DNA of 6,244 bases from Nitrospiraceae bacterium (GTDB lineage Bacteria > Nitrospirota > Nitrospiria > Nitrospirales > UBA8639), in assembly GCA_003523945.1 (NCBI GenBank), contig DOFS01000386.1:1-6244 (forward strand). The letters run 5' to 3'. A program made the position numbers and the translations under genes. Under the pieces are notes generated by a model, which saw only the letters and a list, made by a program, of their open reading frames with translations, ran no database searches and had not been told where the DNA came from. Positions 4,892-6,244 of this stretch are shown here, one piece after another. Every line of letters begins with the position of its first letter. Positions within the stretch are counted from its first letter, which is position 1.

Positions 4892-6244
4892 TTAAGCCAT
4901 GGCGGTTGACGGTGTCCCCGGTAGGATAAAACAGAAGCGACTGCCTTCTCCGGGATTACTCTCCACCCAAATTGCTCCGCCGTGCAGCTCAATCAAACTC
5001 TTAGTGATAGCCAGGCCGAGGCCGGCCCCTCGGTTTTTCATTTCAGGAGATTGCCCACGGTAAAACCTTTCAAAAATTGTTTGTTGTTCTTCCAGGGGAA
5101 TGCCACAGCCGGTATCACTGACACAGGTTTGAATTGTGCCGTCTTCCCGCTGCTTTACGGCTACTGTCACGGTCCCGGGAGGCTCAGTAAATTTGAGAGC
5201 ATTATTGATGAGGTTGGTAAAAATCTGGATGAGTTTATCCCGGTCGCCTTGGATGAATCCAATTGTCGGGGAAATATGGGCTTCGAGGATGAGAGAGCGC
5301 TCATGCGCCATAGGTTGCAACGTTTCCACAACCTCTCTGGCGAGGCTGCCCATGTTCACGGGGCTCTGATGCAGATCCATGCGGCCGGCTTCGATGCGGG
5401 AAAGATCCAGCAGGTCATTAATCATCCGAGTGAGTCGTTCGATATTGTATTTCATACGTTCGAGATAAAATGATTGTCGGTCATTGAGATTACCGACTAA
5501 CCCATCCAGCATGTTTTCCACCAGCCCTTTAATGGAGGTCATAGGTGTTCGTAGTTCATGTGAGACAATCGAAACGAAGGACGATTTTAACCGGTCTAAT
5601 TCCTGAAGACGTTCATTGGCAGATTGCAGGTCTTGGGTGCGTTCTGTCACCCGTTCTTCGAGGGTTTGGGCGAGTTTCTCGACTTCCTCATAGGTTCGCG
5701 CATTGTCGATGGCCACAGCCACGTGACTGGCTATGGTTAAAAGCAAATCCAGATCTTCCTGTGTGCAGCGTTGGGGGCCCCGATCGGCTCCCAGATACCC
5801 CAGCACGCGTTGATGGCTCAACAGCGGGGCGCACACAAAGGACGTCACTCCCATTCGTCGACAGATTGGAAGAAGGAGCGGGTGCAACTTTTGAGCTATT
5901 TCTTCCAGATTGTATGCTAAAACCGGGCGTCCATAGACCAAAAGGGTTTCATCAATGCTACCTGGGGTAATGGCAAATTCAAGATTTCGAATTTGCTCCT
6001 CCAATTCCGGAGACAGTCCGGACACATCGGAAACCAGACCCTTATTGTCTTCAGGATCCTGGAGAACCAGGATCATGCGTTCGAATCCCAGGTTTTTTCG
6101 AAGGAGGTTGAGAACGGTGGAAAACAATTTTTGGACATCCAATGTCGAGGTAATCGCTATCCCGGTCTGGTGCAAGGTACTGAGTTGTGTGACCTGCTTC
6201 GTGATCGTATGAACATAATGGGAGATGGCTTCTTCACGTTGTTG
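4892..6244 (-). CDS. GAF-domain sensor histidine kinase, 5'-truncated by the window edge
   Basis: The visible part is 450 residues and has no stop before the window edge, so the N-terminus is missing. A TTG at 6173-6175 could be read as a start. However, the 23 codons upstream of it (ending ITKQVTQLSTL) continue a helical linker typical of the entry into a GAF domain, so I treat the gene as partial. Numbering from the edge, the order is: a GAF domain (about 25-185); a coiled-coil linker (about 185-220); a HisKA dimerisation domain with SHELRTP (228-234, phospho-acceptor His229); and an HATPase_c domain with N box NLINNALKF (344-352), G1 DTGCGIP (377-383), F box FERFYRG (391-397) and G2 GAGLGLAI (406-413). 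All catalytic boxes are intact. There is no C-terminal receiver, so this is a classical rather than a hybrid kinase. The adjacent receiver-PAS protein is the natural phosphate acceptor. The missing N-terminus may hold membrane segments, HAMP or further sensory domains. Confidence 0.94.
   Translation of the reverse strand, partial: QQREEAISHYVHTITKQVTQLSTLHQTGIAITSTLDVQKLFSTVLNLLRKNLGFERMILVLQDPEDNKGLVSDVSGLSPELEEQIRNLEFAITPGSIDETLLVYGRPVLAYNLEEIAQKLHPLLLPICRRMGVTSFVCAPLLSHQRVLGYLGADRGPQRCTQEDLDLLLTIASHVAVAIDNARTYEEVEKLAQTLEERVTERTQDLQSANERLQELDRLKSSFVSIVSHELRTPMTSIKGLVENMLDGLVGNLNDRQSFYLERMKYNIERLTRMINDLLDLSRIEAGRMDLHQSPVNMGSLAREVVETLQPMAHERSLILEAHISPTIGFIQGDRDKLIQIFTNLINNALKFTEPPGTVTVAVKQREDGTIQTCVSDTGCGIPLEEQQTIFERFYRGQSPEMKNRGAGLGLAITKSLIELHGGAIWVESNPGEGSRFCFILPGTPSTAMA

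Noticed and set aside
4982..5473. 163-codon plus-strand open frame
   Set aside because: It lies antisense to the catalytic half of the histidine kinase, whose motifs are unambiguous. The frame has no recognisable domain.
5545..5970. 141-codon plus-strand open frame
   Set aside because: It is antisense to the GAF and linker region of the kinase, and its composition looks like a shadow frame.

Overview
The window carries five protein-coding genes from a Gram-negative, LPS-making bacterium. Base composition is near 50 % G+C by eye. A heptose-LPS gene (gmhA), a bacterial deoxyhypusine-synthase-like gene and abundant two-component genes with GAF/PAS domains are together reminiscent of the Nitrospirota, perhaps a marine Nitrospira-type organism. 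That placement is an impression, not a demonstration.

Left part, plus strand (182-3207): gmhA (phosphoheptose isomerase) overlaps the start of a deoxyhypusine-synthase-like gene, so the two are probably translationally coupled. After 55 bp with a good ribosome binding site comes an NtrC-type sigma-54 response regulator, complete with receiver, AAA+ domain (intact GAFTGA) and Fis-type HTH. All three could be one transcript, but nothing visible ties the regulator to the two metabolic genes.

Middle (3208-3794): a 587-bp convergent intergenic stretch without a credible gene. It holds a weak terminator-like hairpin, a G8 tract and an imperfect inverted-repeat structure of about 135 bp.

Right part, minus strand (6244 to 3795): a GAF-histidine kinase whose reading frame stays open through the window edge, so its N-terminus is missing. 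It is followed by a receiver-PAS protein with no recognisable output domain. The 206-bp gap between them is packed with three dyad-symmetric elements: an AT-rich 66-bp structure containing two tandem TGTATC-N6-GATACA-like sites 21 bp apart, an 18-bp perfect-arm palindrome, and a GC-rich hairpin followed by a T tract on the minus strand. This gap is the most unusual stretch in the window. It looks like a control point separating or differentially regulating kinase and receiver-PAS expression.

Working model (inference): the hybrid-free kinase and the receiver-PAS protein form one signalling pair. The convergent NtrC-type regulator may be a second target or an independent system. No strong sigma-54 promoter was found by eye inside the window, so its regulon is probably elsewhere.
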